Source: Halobacillus dabanensis (GTDB lineage: Bacteria; Bacillota; Bacilli; Bacillales; Halobacillaceae). Taken from it: a DNA stretch of 64,000 nucleotides. Positions 62,194 to 64,000 of the stretch are shown here, in pieces; position 1 is the stretch's first letter; each line of letters starts with the position of its first letter. The DNA lies in contig NZ_FOSB01000001.1 of assembly GCF_900114165.1 (NCBI RefSeq), positions 372,001 to 436,000 of the forward strand, in the 5' to 3' direction. Below the pieces are notes generated by a model. That model searched no databases. It was not told the DNA's origin and saw only the letters and a list, made by a program, of their open reading frames with translations. The position numbers were made by a program, and so were the translations under genes.

Positions 62194-63168
62194 TTAGTAA
62201 CGGAACATTTTCTTACTATTACTCATTTCTTCCCGGTTATGTGGTGTTTCCCATACAGACAAGTCAGGTCCTTTAGGTAAAATCTTTTCTTCTGTACTGT
62301 CCGGATTAATGGTGATCGACAAGTGGTAATGCTGCTTGATCGCATCAAAATCTGTCGTGTCACCGAAGCCTTCTGTCTGATATAAATCACGTGCGTACCC
62401 CCATAAATTAGGGAATTCGCGGATCAAATTACGGTTTGTACGGAAGCCATTATAGTAGGCAGCATCAAAGCGGGCAAGCGTCGTATATAACCGCACATCG
62501 GAGTCTGTAATATAATCGCCGTGCAGGAAGCGGTTGTGGGACAGCCTTTCCTCCAGCTCATCGAGACGGGCGAAAAGACGGTCGAACGCCTCTTCATAGG
62601 CAGCCTGGGAGTGGGCGAATCCACATTTGTATACACCATTATTGATGTCATGGAATATTGCATCGCTCAGCTCATCAATAGCATCGCGTAAATCTCCAGG
62701 GTAAAGGTCTGGAGCACCTTTTTTATGAAAAGGGGACCAGACTGTTTCAAAATAGTTGGTCAAGTGGAAGTAATCGTTGTTGACTGCTTTCTTTTCTTCG
62801 ACATCGACCATGACTGGAACAGTAGGGCGGCCAGCATACTCAGGGTCAGCATTCAAGTAAACTTCGCTGACATACTGGATGCCGAGCACAGGATCCTGAT
62901 TGTCCTCATCCAGGGAGAATTCCCAATCGACCCGGCTGATTTGTGGTCGCATCGGACTGACCGTGCCAAGACTGATCGCGTCTTCTAACCCTAGAATCCT
63001 CCTAACGATCACAGCACGATGGGCCCACGGGCATGCGGGGGACCATATCAGCCGATATTTTTCGGTATCGATGGGAAGCTCTTCTCCGAAAGGGGCTGTA
63101 AAGCGATTGGTCTGACGTTTGAAGGAACCATCTTTGCTTATTTCTGCTGGCTTTTTCGTAGAACTCAT
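62194..63168 (-). CDS. Glutathione S-transferase-like protein (glutathionyl-hydroquinone reductase type)
   Basis: This 324-residue protein of the Xi-class GST group (YqjG/ECM4) has an N-terminal thioredoxin-like domain with WSPACPWAHRAVIVRRILG (active Cys in CPWA) and a helical GST C-terminal domain with KCGFAHSQAAYEEAF, SDVRLYTTLARFD. Such enzymes strip glutathione from hydroquinones; Bacillaceae use bacillithiol, so the natural thiol may differ. GAGGGA before the ATG at 63168 favours it over the TTG three bases upstream. It is in one unit with the GNAT gene. Confidence 0.88.
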   Translation of the reverse strand: MSSTKKPAEISKDGSFKRQTNRFTAPFGEELPIDTEKYRLIWSPACPWAHRAVIVRRILGLEDAISLGTVSPMRPQISRVDWEFSLDEDNQDPVLGIQYVSEVYLNADPEYAGRPTVPVMVDVEEKKAVNNDYFHLTNYFETVWSPFHKKGAPDLYPGDLRDAIDELSDAIFHDINNGVYKCGFAHSQAAYEEAFDRLFARLDELEERLSHNRFLHGDYITDSDVRLYTTLARFDAAYYNGFRTNRNLIREFPNLWGYARDLYQTEGFGDTTDFDAIKQHYHLSITINPDSTEEKILPKGPDLSVWETPHNREEMSNSKKMFRY

Positions 63169-63567
63169 CAAAAATCCCTCACTTTCAAGATATTTATTGT
63201 ATCTTGTTTATCGCACGTTCTCCTACTACCGTCAAGAAATTAGCCTTTTAATCTTTTAGGTTTTATCCTATCCAGCACTCTTGTAATGTTTGAATTTTAT
63301 CACCTCTGTACAGACGATCTGCATTTTGAAATCTACCCCATATGCGGTTGGCCAAAGTGATTCCCCATTAGTTTCAGGCCGGCCAAACCCCTAATTAAAA
63401 TAGAAAATAGGAAGGTGGTATACGTACAGATCAGGAGCATCCAGGGCCCTGTTCTACCATAAGGTTGAAAATTTCTTTTTATCTGTTTTCTTTTTATGAT
63501 GGTTTGATAAGCTTTAATAGAAAGAGTGAATAAGAGGTGTATTTCTTTGTATAATAAGGAGGTTACA
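63169..63567. other. Intergenic region before the kinase-like pseudogene
   Basis: I see no gene with a ribosome site here. GGCCGGCC (63378-63385) is a short palindrome. The start of the minus-strand GST-like gene and of the plus-strand kinase-like gene should both be driven from this gap. Confidence 0.4.
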
Positions 63568-64000
63568 GTGCACAAATATAAGCGAATACATATCATTGGT
63601 TCTGTAGCGAGTGGAAAGACTACTTTGGCAAAGCGACTATCCTCCACATGGAACATCCTTATTATGAATTGGACAACGTTGTGTGGGAGCGACATAATTC
63701 AGGCGACAGGAGAAGAACAGAAAAGGAAAGGGAAGAATACTTAAGAGAACTACTTCAATCGGAAGAATGGATTGTGGAAGGTGTGCACAACGAATCATGG
63801 GTAGCAGAAAGCTTCCATAAGGCAGATTTGGTTATATTCCTGGATACGAAATATTCAGTCAGAACCTATCGAATCATCAAACGATTCATTTTTCAAAAAC
63901 TTTGTTTAGAGAAGTCGAATTACAAGCCGACGATAAAAATATTTTTTAAGATGTTCAAGTGGAACAAACAATTTGAAGAAGGCGGCAAGCCAAATTTTTT
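63568..64000 (+). pseudogene. P-loop kinase-like (topology-modulation type) gene with a frameshift, cut by window end
   Basis: A GTG start follows AAGGAGG. The first part reads HKYKRIHIIGSVASGKTTLAKRLSS with a Walker A GSVASGKT. Near 63656-63660 the frame must shift: with one more C it continues as IPYYELDNVVWERHNSGD, RRRTEKEREEYLRELLQ, WIVEGVHNESWVAESF and LVIFLDTKYSVRTYRIIKR to the window end. Without the shift the frame stops at 63742-63744. This is an adenylate-kinase-like fold found in FlaR/topology modulation proteins. It is one indel: a read error or a recent mutation. Confidence 0.75.

Noticed and set aside
63333-63695. 120-codon minus-strand frame near the window end
   Set aside because: It runs antisense to the kinase-like gene, lacks a ribosome site and has no recognisable motif.

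Overview
The window is chromosomal DNA of a low-to-medium GC, endospore-forming member of the Bacillaceae, probably a halophilic or halotolerant genus near Halobacillus. The reasons are a gene order close to the yqiK-bkd-yqjM-yqkE region of Bacillus subtilis, a SspP-type spore protein gene, Prli42, two SOS-type Y-family polymerases, strong AGGAGG ribosome sites with frequent TTG/GTG starts, and many Glu/Asp-rich proteins. I see no rRNA, tRNA, CRISPR array, prophage or intact insertion sequence.

Region 1 (1-12.5 kb) is branched-chain amino acid catabolism: a partial cNMP/CBS/DUF294 gene, a DUF2627 protein, the sigma-54 activator bkdR, a well-formed -24/-12 promoter, and ptb-bcd-buk-lpdV-bkdAA-bkdAB-bkdB, followed by bacilliredoxin brxB. 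Region 2 (12.6-20.2 kb) holds a FUSC-type membrane protein, an L,D-transpeptidase, the tiny prli42 gene, and a propionate/methylmalonyl-CoA branch: mutB, a B12-binding/epimerase fusion, a carboxyltransferase and an M20 peptidase. These would take the propionyl-CoA from valine and isoleucine breakdown to succinyl-CoA. A catabolite (cre-like) site lies before mutB.

Region 3 (20.2-43.9 kb) is mixed housekeeping: polY1 with a LexA box, small spore genes, an ABC exporter whose permease gene carries two compensating frameshifts, aldehyde dehydrogenase, RNase Z, NamA, a glycerophosphodiesterase, a RocB/YqjN-like peptidase, an AbgT transporter, an MBL hydrolase plus SDR pair, polY2 with a second LexA-like box, YqkB/YqkE, a methyltransferase pseudogene with two in-frame stops, and several small enzymes.

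Region 4 (44-53.7 kb) holds bioB behind a BirA-like operator, a cre-controlled acyl-CoA ligase, a polysaccharide deacetylase, and an ammonium transporter flanked by two TnrA-like boxes and followed by a DUF294 nucleotidyltransferase and a DnaQ-like exonuclease. Region 5 (53.8-64 kb) is the least familiar part: two coupled DUF1538 membrane proteins overlapping a tandem P-II-like protein (the best candidate here for an uncharacterised system), a single-polypeptide OppB/OppC-like permease without partners, and a His/Gly/Tyr tandem-repeat protein. It ends with a GNAT, a glutathionyl-hydroquinone-reductase-like protein and a frameshifted P-loop kinase running off the window.

A family of intergenic repeats with shared inverted ends occupies 14.2-14.5, 37.9-38.7 and 47.9-48.3 kb, with a possible fragment near 32.1 kb.
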